The notes: a model not told the origin generated them from the letters alone. DNA of 64,000 nt from Chryseobacterium rhizoplanae (GCF_900182655.1 NZ_FXTC01000005.1:287072-351071); one strand, 5' to 3'; counted from the first letter of the stretch, positions 53,957 through 62,801 are shown. Numbers and translations are program-made.

Positions 53957-54367
53957 TTAGTTTTCCTTATGATAAAATTCTGCATCGCTGACATTGATTC
54001 CAATAGGAGAGAGGATCAGTTCACTATCATCAACTTCTTTAATGACAAGGGTATCGATTCCTTTAGAGATCAGTTTGACACCTTCAGTGTGATAAGATAA
54101 GTAAATTGTGTCTTCAGATAATTTCCACCCATCATATAGCAACGTATGAATATTAAGTGAAGAGGCAGTACCATTTTCCTGTAATTCAAAACCCTGTTTT
54201 TCTTTTTGCTGACCAGCAATAGGCTGTAACCACTTTCCAATCAGCTTCTCCCTGTAGGGATTAGGAACTGAGGCTGTAGATGAAAAACCCTTAGTTATCT
54301 TCTTTTCCGAAAACGGATTGCAAGCGGACAACATACAGGCAAAAGTTAGAAGAATTAATTTTTTCAT
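53957..54367 (-). CDS. Lipocalin-like lipoprotein (paralogue A)
   Basis: 136 residues from the ATG at 54367 (MKKLILLTFACMLSAC); an in-frame ATG at 54433 would hide the signal. Lipobox MLSAC. The core LIGKWLQPIAGQQKEKQGFELQENGTASSLNIHTLLYDGW matches small lipocalin-like (Lipocalin_3) lipoproteins of Bacteroidota, with EDTIYLSYHTEG and TLVIKEVDDSELIL following. Ligand unknown. Exact fixed-spacing promoter at 54468-54540. The paralogue B is at 55041-55442. Confidence 0.75.
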   Translation of the reverse strand: MKKLILLTFACMLSACNPFSEKKITKGFSSTASVPNPYREKLIGKWLQPIAGQQKEKQGFELQENGTASSLNIHTLLYDGWKLSEDTIYLSYHTEGVKLISKGIDTLVIKEVDDSELILSPIGINVSDAEFYHKEN

Positions 54368-54467
54368 ATTTATATAATTTAAGTTGGAAGTAATTATAAA
54401 AACTTCACCGGTATATTCAAGTCCACATTTCAATTTTATAATTGCTTTTTAACTCAATGTTATAGTA

Positions 54468-54540
54468 CAAATGTATACTCTTATTATTAATTACAACACT
54501 GAACACAAGTCATATTATCACTAGTAAATTATAGTTTTTT
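54468..54540 (-). promoter_or_regulatory. Fixed-spacing promoter (38-nt class) of lipocalin-like gene A
   Basis: On minus: AAAAAACTA (54540-54532), 8 nt, TAGTGATAAT (54523-54514), 38 nt, TACATTTG (54475-54468). Every box is at consensus; leader ~95 nt. Confidence 0.78.
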
Positions 54541-54599
54541 CACTATTTTGCATGAAAAGAAATCAGGAAAGTTTTAATAGTACAGACATAAAATAAAAC

Positions 54600-54621
54600 G
54601 TGCGACAATATCTTGTCGCAC
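54600..54621 (-). repeat. GTGCGACAA hairpin with leader motif
   Basis: 9-bp stem GTGCGACAA / TTGTCGCAC, then GTTTTATTTTATG on minus. Compared with GTGCGGCAA both arms change together, so the pairing is preserved. It lies just upstream of the promoter at 54468. Confidence 0.6.
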
Positions 54622-54842
54622 TGAGGTATTTAAACCCAAACACTAAGGATGAAAATTAGATTCTTAATGAATATGACTATGAAGCTCTAACAAATTATTT
54701 TTATAATAAAAATACAGTAAGTCTGTATTTATACTTAGCGCTTAGGTTCTTCGAACCTCATGATAAATTCAACCTTTTCAATTTTTTTGTTCTTACTTAT
54801 CTTTATTTATGTATTGTTATAGATTTTTGTAGGTGAAATCAG

Positions 54843-54875
54843 TAAAAACCTGGCATAAGTTGTACTCTGCCAGGT
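54843..54875 (-). terminator. Terminator downstream of lipocalin-like gene B
   Basis: 8-bp stem ACCTGGCA / TGCCAGGT, followed on minus by TTTTACTG. It could end gene B or the short transcript from the promoter at 54931-55003. Confidence 0.7.
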
Positions 54876-54930
54876 ACCCAAATTTAATAATATGATAGCG
54901 TGTAAATCATGTAGATTGATCATTAATGAT

Positions 54931-55003
54931 CAAATGTAAAGAGCTACATTTTGAATATAAAATTATTTAAAGTTGCATTATCACTAGTATTTAGTAGTTT
55001 TTT
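54931..55003 (-). promoter_or_regulatory. Fixed-spacing promoter (38-nt class) of a short unit
   Basis: On minus: AAAAAACTA (55003-54995), 8 nt, TAGTGATAAT (54986-54977), 38 nt, TACATTTG (54938-54931). It begins 38 nt after the stop of lipocalin-like gene B and a terminator follows within ~50 nt of the expected transcript start, so no protein gene is served directly. Confidence 0.68.
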
Positions 55004-55040
55004 GATTAATGCTTTGGTTTGATGGAATAGAAATCTTCAG

Positions 55041-55442
55041 TTATTTTTCTTTGGTGTATGTATCTTCATCAGAAGTATTGGTTCCTGCAGAAGAAACCAC
55101 CAGATTGTTCACATCCAGTTTTTTGATTATTAGAGTATCAACACCGTTTGAAACTTGCTGGACACCCTCTGTATGATACCAAAGGAAAAGAGTATCCTGT
55201 GAAACCATCCATTTGTCGTATTGCAAAGTGTGAATATTCAGTGATGTAGCCACTCCGTTTTCATAGAGTTCAAAGCCTTGTTTTTCACTTTCCATACCGG
55301 GAATAGGCTGAAGCCACTTTCCTATAAGTTTGACTCTTTGTGAATTAATATCTTTAGTAGAGTCTGAATTCTTATTTCCTGAAGGAGAATTACACGCGGT
55401 CAATACACCGAGGGCGATCCATAAAATAGTTTGTTTTTTCAT
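55041..55442 (-). CDS. Lipocalin-like lipoprotein (paralogue B)
   Basis: 133 residues. Lipobox VLTAC. LIGKWLQPIPGMESEKQGFELYENGVATSLNIHTLQYDKW is almost the same as in paralogue A, and LIIKKLDVNNLVVS and the D/E-rich end are shared; the linker after the lipid Cys differs. Tandem duplication of one gene with its regulatory DNA is the likely origin. Promoter-like boxes at 55593-55634. Confidence 0.75.
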   Translation of the reverse strand: MKKQTILWIALGVLTACNSPSGNKNSDSTKDINSQRVKLIGKWLQPIPGMESEKQGFELYENGVATSLNIHTLQYDKWMVSQDTLFLWYHTEGVQQVSNGVDTLIIKKLDVNNLVVSSAGTNTSDEDTYTKEK

Positions 55443-55592
55443 AACATGTAAAATTTAGAGTTTTCAAAAATTATTAATATAAAATGATTATTATAAGTAT
55501 TATTTCTAATTGTATTATATTTAAGCACCATACCTTATATTTTAATGATAATTCTGTAAAATTAAATCATATCTTTTTTAACAAAGATAAAT

Positions 55593-55634
55593 GCAATATA
55601 GATTTACGTTGAGAATAATGTAAAATTATCACTA
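55593..55634 (-). promoter_or_regulatory. Promoter-like site of lipocalin-like gene B, 24-nt class
   Basis: On minus: GTAGTGATAAT, TTTACATT, and 24 nt after the box CTATATTGC. A consensus -7 box TATCTTTG lies at 55582-55589, 35 nt after the box, so this site may in fact be a shifted member of the 38-nt class. Confidence 0.45.
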
Positions 55635-55785
55635 CACCATTTTTTAAAGATTAGTATTTTCTTGATTATTAATGAAATAAAGATCTGTTATAGTGTGTTT
55701 TTTGTATTTTCACCCCTCGCAAAATGGTTTTGTATTTATTTTGAAATTCATTTCTCCAAAATTTATTAATTTTAAATAATCAAAC

Positions 55786-56556
55786 ATGAAAATACTATTA
55801 AATGCTATTTTTTCAGTGCTTAAAATACTGACTGATCCCTTTATTTTATTTGTTGTAATGGCTATAATAATTGTTATTCTTAGGAAAAAGAATAAATATA
55901 AGGCTGCCTTGTTAGGAATCATCATATTAACATCAACCATCTTAATAATAACGACTGGCATTGTAGGTAAATTAACTGCACAGTATTTACAGGAAGAATA
56001 TACATCCAAACTTCCACCTGTTTCTTCTCCTTCAGTAATAGTGATTCTTGGCGGAGGAACTGTCCGCTTGAATGAAACCCAGGAATCCAACCTCATTTCT
56101 TACTCAAGACTTATTGCAGCGTTTAAATTATATCAGAATGCTAAGCAAAATAAACAACCATGCAAAATATTGGCATCCGGAAACGGAAATCACAATGGGA
56201 GCTCTGAAGCAGTATTGTATGCCAAGGTTCTTACCGAAATGGGCGTTCCTGAAACCGACATTATTAAGGAAGAGAGGAGTATGAATACATATGAAAATGC
56301 CAAATATTCAAGTGTGATATTAAGAAAATTATCCTCTTCAAAAGTATATCTTGTCACTTCAGGTTTTCATATCAAAAGAGCTGCAGTAATCTTTAAAACT
56401 TTTGGTGTACATCCAGTACCATGTCCTTCCGATTTAATTAATACCCATCTTACAGTGATTCCCAATTCCTATAACAGTGCAATGACTTCCATGATGTTAG
56501 GTGAAATAGTAGGAATATGGCAGGTTCAACTTTACAATAGATTAGGGCTTAATTAA
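55786..56556 (+). CDS. YdcF/SanA-type DUF218 membrane protein
   Basis: 256 residues. Two N-terminal membrane spans (~8-30 and ~42-65), then a DUF218 domain: SVIVILGGGT (about 83-92), ESNLISYSRLIAAFKLYQ, CKILASGNGN, EDIIKEERSMNTYENAKYS, KVYLVTSGFHIKRAAVIF. The domain is thought to handle cell-envelope or dinucleotide-like substrates; the reaction is not settled. The gene and its 3' flank are repeated in damaged form at 59806-60118. Confidence 0.83.
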   Translation: MKILLNAIFSVLKILTDPFILFVVMAIIIVILRKKNKYKAALLGIIILTSTILIITTGIVGKLTAQYLQEEYTSKLPPVSSPSVIVILGGGTVRLNETQESNLISYSRLIAAFKLYQNAKQNKQPCKILASGNGNHNGSSEAVLYAKVLTEMGVPETDIIKEERSMNTYENAKYSSVILRKLSSSKVYLVTSGFHIKRAAVIFKTFGVHPVPCPSDLINTHLTVIPNSYNSAMTSMMLGEIVGIWQVQLYNRLGLN

Positions 56557-56585
56557 TCATCTTTTATGAGTAGTAGTATTTTAAA

Positions 56586-56617
56586 AAAGCCAGCCATAAT
56601 TATCAATTACGATTGGC
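56586..56617 (-). terminator. Degenerate hairpin after ydcF copy 1
   Basis: GCCAGCCATAATT / AATTACGATTGGC; the duplicate at 60151-60179 is a perfect stem. On minus it is followed by TTTTTTAAAA. Confidence 0.55.
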
Positions 56618-56763
56618 AAAAAATTAAGTAAAATCAATAGATCATCTTCAATTTTTTAATAAACCACCTTCCTGAAAAACCAATATTATACTATTTCATT
56701 TAGAGATCCTAAGAAATCTATCTGCTGTATTTACCATAGCAAATAACCTCCTATTTTGTAACG

Positions 56764-56835
56764 AAAAAACTATAAACGGTTAATTAAAAACTACATATAT
56801 ATATTTTCGACTAATGACTTTTGTATCTAATTTTA
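56764..56835 (+). promoter_or_regulatory. Near-match fixed-spacing promoter of the repeat-rich surface protein
   Basis: On plus: AAAAAACTA (56764-56772), 8 nt, TAATTAAAAA (56781-56790), 37 nt, TAATTTTA (56828-56835). The central box is weak; the first box and the layout agree. It is the only plus-strand case found. Confidence 0.4.
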
Positions 56836-57073
56836 AAGTGTAGGTGACACGCTGATTTATTGAAATAAATAGTCTGATAATCTCTGTTGTTCTACAATGT
56901 ATGTTATGCTGGATTATTTTATTCAGAACGTAAAAGATAAATATCATATTATTTGATAATTAGCAGACAATTAGATTTAACTATTAAATAGCACTGATAT
57001 TTAGATTTTTATACCATGAAAATATCTCTAAGATATTATTTACTTAATAATGAAACATGAAATACCTACAACC

Positions 57074-58803
57074 ATGAAAAAATTAGCTTTCTTGTGTATC
57101 TTGGTTTTCTCCTTAACCTCAGCGCAAATTCAAACAAACTTTTCTAAATCAAAAAAAACAAATAGTAAAGAAATTAAATCTAAAGTAGCTACAAACTCTT
57201 CCGTTAAAAAACACGGAAAGGATACAGCTCTCGTAATGCCAAAGTCCTTTAAAGAGAATACCCGACAATCCGTAAAATCTATTTCCTATAATATCGAAAA
57301 TGTTTCGGGAGACCAATATTCTTTTAAAGGATTTGGAACATCAAATGGACCAGCAATTATCCTACATTCATCCAATGGAACTTCAGCTACTCCAATAGAA
57401 CTTCAGCTACTCCAATGGATCTTGCCCCTAACGATTTTATTGGTTCAATCTATTTTAGTCCAAGAACAGCTGGTATATTAAATATTTCAGGAGGATCTTC
57501 GATAAATTCTTATTATCGTGGAGATGGAACTACATTATTAAGTGATTTAATATTCAGAACTTCCGATGGAGAACGGTTTCGTATAAATCCTATTGGAAAT
57601 ATAGGAATTGGCACTGCTGCCCCTAATCATTTACTGGATCTCGGTCCAAATATTGGAACCACATCTGGTGATATGTTAGGGAAAAAACTTGCTGTATACA
57701 ATAATACAGCAGGTACTGATTTTTACGGACTGGGAGTAAATGCTGGAATCCTACAGTTTCATGCGGGCTCCGGTCCCACTATATCTCCAGGAATGGTGTT
57801 AAGTTCTTCAGGAAAAGTAGGTATTGGAACAACTGCACCCCACAACACATTAGATCTTGGGTTATACTTAGCAAGTAATGCAACAGACGTGCTTGGTGAA
57901 AAGTTGGCAGTCTACAATAATGCGGACGGAACTGATTTTTATGGATTGGGAAGCAGCACCGATATTCTTCAATTCCATGCAGGTTCAACTTCTGCTAAGT
58001 CTCCTGGAATGGTATTAAATTCTGCAGGAAAAGTAGGTATTGGAACAACTGCACCAAATAACACATTAGATCTGGGATCTAATATTGGAAGTAGCCCTAA
58101 TGATGTACTTGGGAAAAAACTTGCACTCTATAACAATGCTACTGGCAACTCTTTTTATGGAGTTGGAGTAAGCTCTGGTATCCTTCAATTTCATGCTGGA
58201 TCTGCGACAGACAAGGCACCGGCAATGGTTTTAAGTTCAGTTGGAAATCTAGGGATAGGCACAACGTCTCCAAAAAAAACTATGGACATTGAAGGAACTG
58301 CACGAATAAGTCAAACTGTAGCTGACAATATCCCAAACAGATTAATGAACGGAACAAACGAACCTCTTTATGCCAGCACTACAGATGGAACAGTTCGTTT
58401 TGCTCCAAATGGTTACACAAGAGTTTCCGGGGGATATAGACCTGGAGGAAATGCCCTGATAGCTACTTTCCCTAAAACAAATTTGATAGCAAGAATTCGA
58501 TTTGTACATTATGTTGATAATAGTGATGATACAAACAACGGAAGAGCTGCTGCTTATACTTATGGTGATTTTACCATAATTGGTATGGATTATAATCATC
58601 TTAATACTATAGTTGATGTCACAATAAAAGGATATGATGGGAATCCAAAATCATTTACCCGTACAGACACTAGTATCAGTTGGGTCAATTCTAATCTTGG
58701 TACAACGAAAATTAGTATAGATCAAGATAATGGAGAATTACGAGTTACCAATACGAATGGTACTGTTTATAGTTATTTCTTTGAAATATTAGGTGGTATA
58801 TAA
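57074..58803 (+). pseudogene. Repeat-rich secreted surface protein, frame broken by a 20-bp duplication
   Basis: The first part from the ATG at 57074 (MKKLAFLCILVFSLTSAQ, a signal peptide) reads to HSSNGTSATP, then shifts frame at the tandem repeat 57378-57417 and would stop at 57481. The second part is open from 57415 (MDLAPNDFIGS...) to 58803. Removing one 20-bp copy gives a continuous protein of about 570 residues. The body has three ~68-residue repeats (G-K-V-G-I-G-T-T-A-P-N-N-T-L-D-L-G, GKKLAVYNN, DFYGLG, ILQFHAGS, PGMVLSS) like phage tail-fibre or gliding-associated surface proteins, and a distinct C-terminal domain. Either a recent pseudogene or a switchable gene. Confidence 0.78.
57378..57417 (+). 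repeat. 20-bp tandem repeat, two copies
   Basis: GAACTTCAGCTACTCCAATA followed by GAACTTCAGCTACTCCAATG. 20 is not a multiple of three, so copy number sets the reading frame of the surface protein. Confidence 0.92.
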
Positions 58804-58902
58804 AGTAAGCGATTTACCTGGTAAATCAACTTTCAAGATTTTTTCGGCTTACTTTACTGGAATATTTTTTAAACTTTTATTGATAAAATGTCTAATCTTT
58901 TT

Positions 58903-58925
58903 ACCTCCTTATGGAGGTTTTTTTA
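58903..58925 (+). terminator. Terminator of the repeat-rich surface protein gene
   Basis: ACCTCC / GGAGGT stem, loop TTAT, then TTTTTTT; 100 nt after the stop and convergent with the Crp/Fnr gene. Confidence 0.78.
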
Positions 58926-59516
58926 ATATTCAATTTTCTTTTTATTTAATCTTATTATCCTAAAATCTGCCATTTTCTTAATTGTCCTGATTACTGTTTC
59001 TACTCTCAGTCCAGTTAAATTAGCAAGCTGTTGTCTAGTATAGGGTACTATAAAGCTCTGTTCTTTATAACCATTGATCGTTTTAATATAATCAAGTAAT
59101 GTTTTAATTTTCATTTGAGGATCACCCGAAGCAATGCTAAAAAGCATAATATATTTATAGAGTAATCTTTCTGACATAAATTTAAATACAGTCATCATTA
59201 CATCTTTATTCTGCTGTACTAAAGATAGAAAATCCGAAGCAGGTAATTTTAAAATTTTGCAATCAGTTTTTGCAATTGCATTCATTGGGTAGGGCTGTTC
59301 AATAAACAACAATGATTCACCTAAACTTTGTCCGTCAGAAATTATACCCTGTATAAACTCGCGTCCATCTTCCTGAAAGTTATTTAGTTCAACAGTTCCT
59401 TTTACAACCTGAAAGTAAAACCTTGGTAATGTACCTTCACTAAAAATCACATCTTTTGTATGAAATTCTTCATAGGTTGCTCCATGTGAAAGTAACAGAT
59501 CTTCACTAATTATCAT
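58923..59516 (-). CDS. Crp/Fnr-family transcription regulator (paralogue 2)
   Basis: 197 residues, the same length and plan as the protein at 21250-21843: MIISEDLLLSHGATYEEFHTKDVIFSEG, GQSLGESLLFIEQPYPMNA, and the winged helix TRQQLANLTGLRVETVIRTIKKM. The cAMP-contact residues are again missing (P-M-N-A). It is flanked by the two ydcF copies. Ligand and targets unknown; its neighbours are surface-protein genes. Confidence 0.83.
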   Translation of the reverse strand: MIISEDLLLSHGATYEEFHTKDVIFSEGTLPRFYFQVVKGTVELNNFQEDGREFIQGIISDGQSLGESLLFIEQPYPMNAIAKTDCKILKLPASDFLSLVQQNKDVMMTVFKFMSERLLYKYIMLFSIASGDPQMKIKTLLDYIKTINGYKEQSFIVPYTRQQLANLTGLRVETVIRTIKKMADFRIIRLNKKKIEY

Positions 59517-59805
59517 ATCGTTAATTTTTCATTTAAGCAATGAAATTGTTAGTAAAAAATTAATTCATATTACATCAAATAGCATACCGTAATCAATTAT
59601 TTCTACCACACATTAATATTCAAAAATATACAGAAAAAAATTCATCCTTCTTTATTCCTACTATAAAATTCAACATTATGGTAATATCAAATAATTTATT
59701 CTAATCTTAAAAACAACTATTGTTGGGTGATTTTCCTGTTCGTACTGAAAATATTAATAAATTATATGTATAAAAGTTCTACACTCCATTCAACTTCTGG
59801 TAAAC

Positions 59806-60118
59806 TTTCTAAAGTACTGACTGATCCCTTTATTTTATTTGTTGTGATTGTAGCCATGTCAGGAATCATCATATTAACATCAACCTTCTTAATAATAATG
59901 ATTGGCATTATAGAATTAGTTGCACAGTATTTACAGGAAGGATATCCATCCAAACTTCCACCTGTTTCTTCTCCTTCGGTAATAATGTTCTTGGCGGAAG
60001 AACTGTCCCCTTGAAACTAATTCCCAATTCCTACAACAGTGCAATGACTTCCATGATGTTAGGTGAAATAGTAAGAATATGGCAGGTTCAACTTTACAAT
60101 AGATTAGGGCTTAATTAA
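59806..60118 (+). pseudogene. Decayed second copy of the ydcF-like gene
   Basis: Matches 55813-56060 (CTGACTGATCCCTTTATTTTATTTG..., the membrane spans and SKLPPVSSPSV), then carries a 1-base deletion at the GGG motif and a deletion of ~385 bp. The match resumes at the C terminus (ATTCCCAATTCCT to the stop) and continues for ~200 bp into the 3' flank. Confidence 0.8.
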
Positions 60119-60144
60119 TCGTTTTTTATGAGTACTGGTATTTT

Positions 60145-60179
60145 AAAAAAGCCAGCCGTAATTATCAATTACGGCTGGC
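60145..60179 (-). terminator. Perfect 13-bp hairpin after the ydcF relic, terminator on minus
   Basis: GCCAGCCGTAATT, loop ATC, AATTACGGCTGGC; on minus followed by TTTTTTAAAA. It would stop transcripts from the 60565-62642 genes. Duplicate of 56586-56617. Confidence 0.8.
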
Positions 60180-60333
60180 ATAAAATTAAGTGAAATCAAT
60201 AGTTTATCTTCAATTTTTTGATAAACCACCTTTCCTGAAAACCAACCATTTATAAAAACCAATATTATATTATTTCATTTAGAGATCCTGAGGAATCTAT
60301 CTGCTGTATTTCAGTTGTATGACTATTTTGGTT

Positions 60334-60363
60334 AAAATGCCGGAGCGGGATGAATTCTCCGGC
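60334..60363 (-). terminator. Terminator of the DUF4468 gene
   Basis: 7-bp stem GCCGGAG / CTCCGGC, then ATTTTAACC on minus, 200 nt after the stop. Confidence 0.6.
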
Positions 60364-60564
60364 GATAACCACAAATTATGATAATAGAATTTAGTTATGT
60401 TAAACTACGCCCATCCCATTTTTTCACACCGTACAATTAACTATAAAAAAATGTGAATTTCTCTATGTATGTTTTGTATTGTAAATGTACCATATATATC
60501 ACATATAACATCCTAATAAACTGTAGTTTTATCCATACCCAGATGTCAAAAAAACACTATAAGC

Positions 60565-61164
60565 CTACTTCTGATAAGTCCCGCTTATTTGTTGGGCAAT
60601 AGCTTCAACATTAGAGGTAAAGTGTTCTGTCAACAGCATATTAATGTTATTAAGCTTACTTAACTTTTCATTTTCTGCCGAAATTTCTTTCCTGAAATTA
60701 AATCTATTTTTAATATTTCTTTCCTTGTTTAGTTGGTCCTTAAGCTGATTAATTGTTGACACTGAAAGAGCAATTCTTTTAACCAGACTTTGATAATCAT
60801 TTCTGGTATTTGTCATTCCACCAAATATATCCTGAAATACAATATGCTCCACTCGGTACATTATCTGCTTGTTGGTAATCTCAATAACATTGGTGTAGGA
60901 AGGAATAGTAGATTGGGAATCATTATAATGCACTAAGGGTAGCCTCTCTTCAAAGGAAAGAATACCTGACCTTTGGTCATCCTTATTCAGGGTATATAGA
61001 GAAGAATTACTTATAATCCATTTTTTCAGAATTATATAAAGCTCTTTTTTCTGTTTGTCGGTATTTATGGTTTTGGTATAGGTGTAATCACCATCTGTCA
61101 ATTCCAATGTCTGGGCGTGTAAAAACGAGGCAAGAACAATAAATAGAAGAGATAATTTTTTCAT
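60565..61164 (-). CDS. Secreted DUF4468-type protein
   Basis: 199 residues. Signal peptide 1-17 (ending FLHAQ). Residues ~25-120 (YTKTINTDKQKKELYIILKKWIISN, ...IEITNKQIMYRVEHIVFQDIFGG) fit the DUF4468 TBP-like fold. A helical tail (QLKDQLNKERNIKNRFNFRKEISAENEKLSKLNNIN) follows. Envelope protein of unknown role. 32 bp after the esterase gene, so probably in one operon. Confidence 0.7.
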   Translation of the reverse strand: MKKLSLLFIVLASFLHAQTLELTDGDYTYTKTINTDKQKKELYIILKKWIISNSSLYTLNKDDQRSGILSFEERLPLVHYNDSQSTIPSYTNVIEITNKQIMYRVEHIVFQDIFGGMTNTRNDYQSLVKRIALSVSTINQLKDQLNKERNIKNRFNFRKEISAENEKLSKLNNINMLLTEHFTSNVEAIAQQISGTYQK

Positions 61165-61196
61165 GGTATTATTTTTATATGATTAGTTGGAATTTA

Positions 61197-62219
61197 TTAT
61201 TTCCTAATCCCGGAAGATAAAAAAGCTGAAACCTTTTTTAGAGCCTCTTTTCCTGCATCTCCCTTCAAATTAAACTGATATTCATGAGGTAATACCGGAC
61301 TATAATCTTTGGGATAAAATAAAGAATCAACTTTGACATTCATTTGAGTCAGTTTACGGGCTAATGAATGGGATTGATTCGCTAAAGGATCCCCATTCCC
61401 CACACTGATAAATGTTGGTGGAAACGTGGAAGAAATATAATTATAAACAGAAGCAGGAGCAATCTTTGGATCAGTCATAAAATCCTCCGTTCCGGTATAC
61501 GCCCAAAGGACTGTCTTTAAGAAACCTTTATACTTTCCCTCGAAATCAACCTGATTGAGATCGTATGCGCCACAAAATAAAATTACACCTGAAAGCTGCG
61601 CCCTTGTTATCGAAGGAAACATTTTCATTTCCGAAGCATACGAAGGTTCAGAAATAATATTGGCTAACTGTGCAGCAACATGAGCCCCGCCTGAATCACC
61701 GGCAATGATGATGGAATCAGGATCTACATGAAGATTCTTATAGTTATTTATAAGATAGTCCAATGCCTGATTAGCCTGAATGACAGGTGTAGGATAGGTA
61801 TGTTCTGGAGCGATGGAATAATTGATAGCAATTACTGTAAATCCTTTTGCTGCAAGAATTTTACAGTAATTAGCAACATTCTCTTTACTTCCGGACACCC
61901 ATCCCCCACCATGAATCCACATAATAGTGGGTAGTACTTTGCGGATTTTGATCATAGATTGAGGATAATATACATCAAGATAAGCGTCCTTGTCATCTTT
62001 CTGATATTGCAGATTACTTATTGTAGCAATCCCGGCAGGTACAAAAGGCTGAAGAGCCTTTGCAGTTTTTTTACCATTTTTGTTGAAAGCAAGGCGGATC
62101 AGCATAACTTCCGGCCACAGGCTGATCTGACAAAATATTAAGGATCCACTGCCTAGAATTATAAAGCACATACAGAACTTGATCGCAATCAGCTTCATTG
62201 CCTTGAAAGCTTTGTTCAT
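61197..62219 (-). CDS. Alpha/beta-hydrolase esterase (HSL/Aes-like)
   Basis: 340 residues from the ATG at 62219 (MNKAFKAMKLIAIKF); an ATG five codons earlier (62234) is possible. Signal/anchor segment ~8-28. The oxyanion motif HGGGW, the nucleophile GDSGG (GDSGGAHVAAQLA), Asp in SVGNGDPLANQS and His in LPHEYQF complete the triad. It should hydrolyse small esters in the periplasm; substrate unknown. Its start is close to the stop of the small lipoprotein gene upstream. Confidence 0.85.
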   Translation of the reverse strand: MNKAFKAMKLIAIKFCMCFIILGSGSLIFCQISLWPEVMLIRLAFNKNGKKTAKALQPFVPAGIATISNLQYQKDDKDAYLDVYYPQSMIKIRKVLPTIMWIHGGGWVSGSKENVANYCKILAAKGFTVIAINYSIAPEHTYPTPVIQANQALDYLINNYKNLHVDPDSIIIAGDSGGAHVAAQLANIISEPSYASEMKMFPSITRAQLSGVILFCGAYDLNQVDFEGKYKGFLKTVLWAYTGTEDFMTDPKIAPASVYNYISSTFPPTFISVGNGDPLANQSHSLARKLTQMNVKVDSLFYPKDYSPVLPHEYQFNLKGDAGKEALKKVSAFLSSGIRK

Positions 62220-62249
62220 AAATATTATTTCCATGGTTATTCAGAATTA

Positions 62250-62642
62250 TTAGTAGGATACTTTTCTAAGTTTTTTTTGTCGTTTGGGTTCCGCTGTATG
62301 ATGAAAAACGATCATATCAAGATTTCTGTTTAAAAAAGTGATTTCTCCATTAATATCAGTATATCTATATTCACTATTTTCAGCAGTATATTCCGGTAAA
62401 TCTATACTTTTCTTAAGCTCATGAGTCTCTCCGTCCAGATGTATGGTTACCGTATTGGTCGTATTGTTGAGAATAACCTCCATTTCATCCTCTGCGAATT
62501 GATCGTCAAGATAAACGTTCTTAATAATATGATTAGAATGAATCTGTTTTTCAGCCTTAAATAATTTTGTTTTCCCAGGCTGTTCACATGCTGTTACTGA
62601 ATAGATCAGTATTATTAAAAAGAAAAATATTTTTTTTTTCAT
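62250..62642 (-). CDS. Small lipoprotein, perhaps MliC-like
   Basis: 130 residues. Lipobox SVTAC at about residues 15-19. The mature part EVILNNTTNTVTIHLDGETHELKKS...YTAENSEYRYTDINGEITFLNRNLDMIVFH follows the strand pattern of MliC-type lysozyme inhibitors (V-x-L-x-x-D-G, then S/A-x-Y, then G), but without their Cys pair; this is an impression only. First gene of the esterase operon, with a promoter at 62802-62843. Confidence 0.62.
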   Translation of the reverse strand: MKKKIFFFLIILIYSVTACEQPGKTKLFKAEKQIHSNHIIKNVYLDDQFAEDEMEVILNNTTNTVTIHLDGETHELKKSIDLPEYTAENSEYRYTDINGEITFLNRNLDMIVFHHTAEPKRQKKLRKVSY

Positions 62643-62801
62643 GGCAATACATTATTTAATTTGTTATGGTTAGCAACAATGCCAAAATATCATGGAGCAG
62701 TTACCCCACCATTGTTGTTAACTGTAAAGCTTGCGATGAAAATGTAGTTCCCCTACTTATCTATGTAAATTTAATACTTATGCGATATGAAAACTAAAAG
62801 A

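Noticed and set aside
60515..60540. Further fixed-spacing promoter near 60520
   Set aside because: ATAAAACTA and 8-nt spacing are present, but the central box is poor (TAGGATGTTA) and no TAnnTTTG lies at 35-40 nt.
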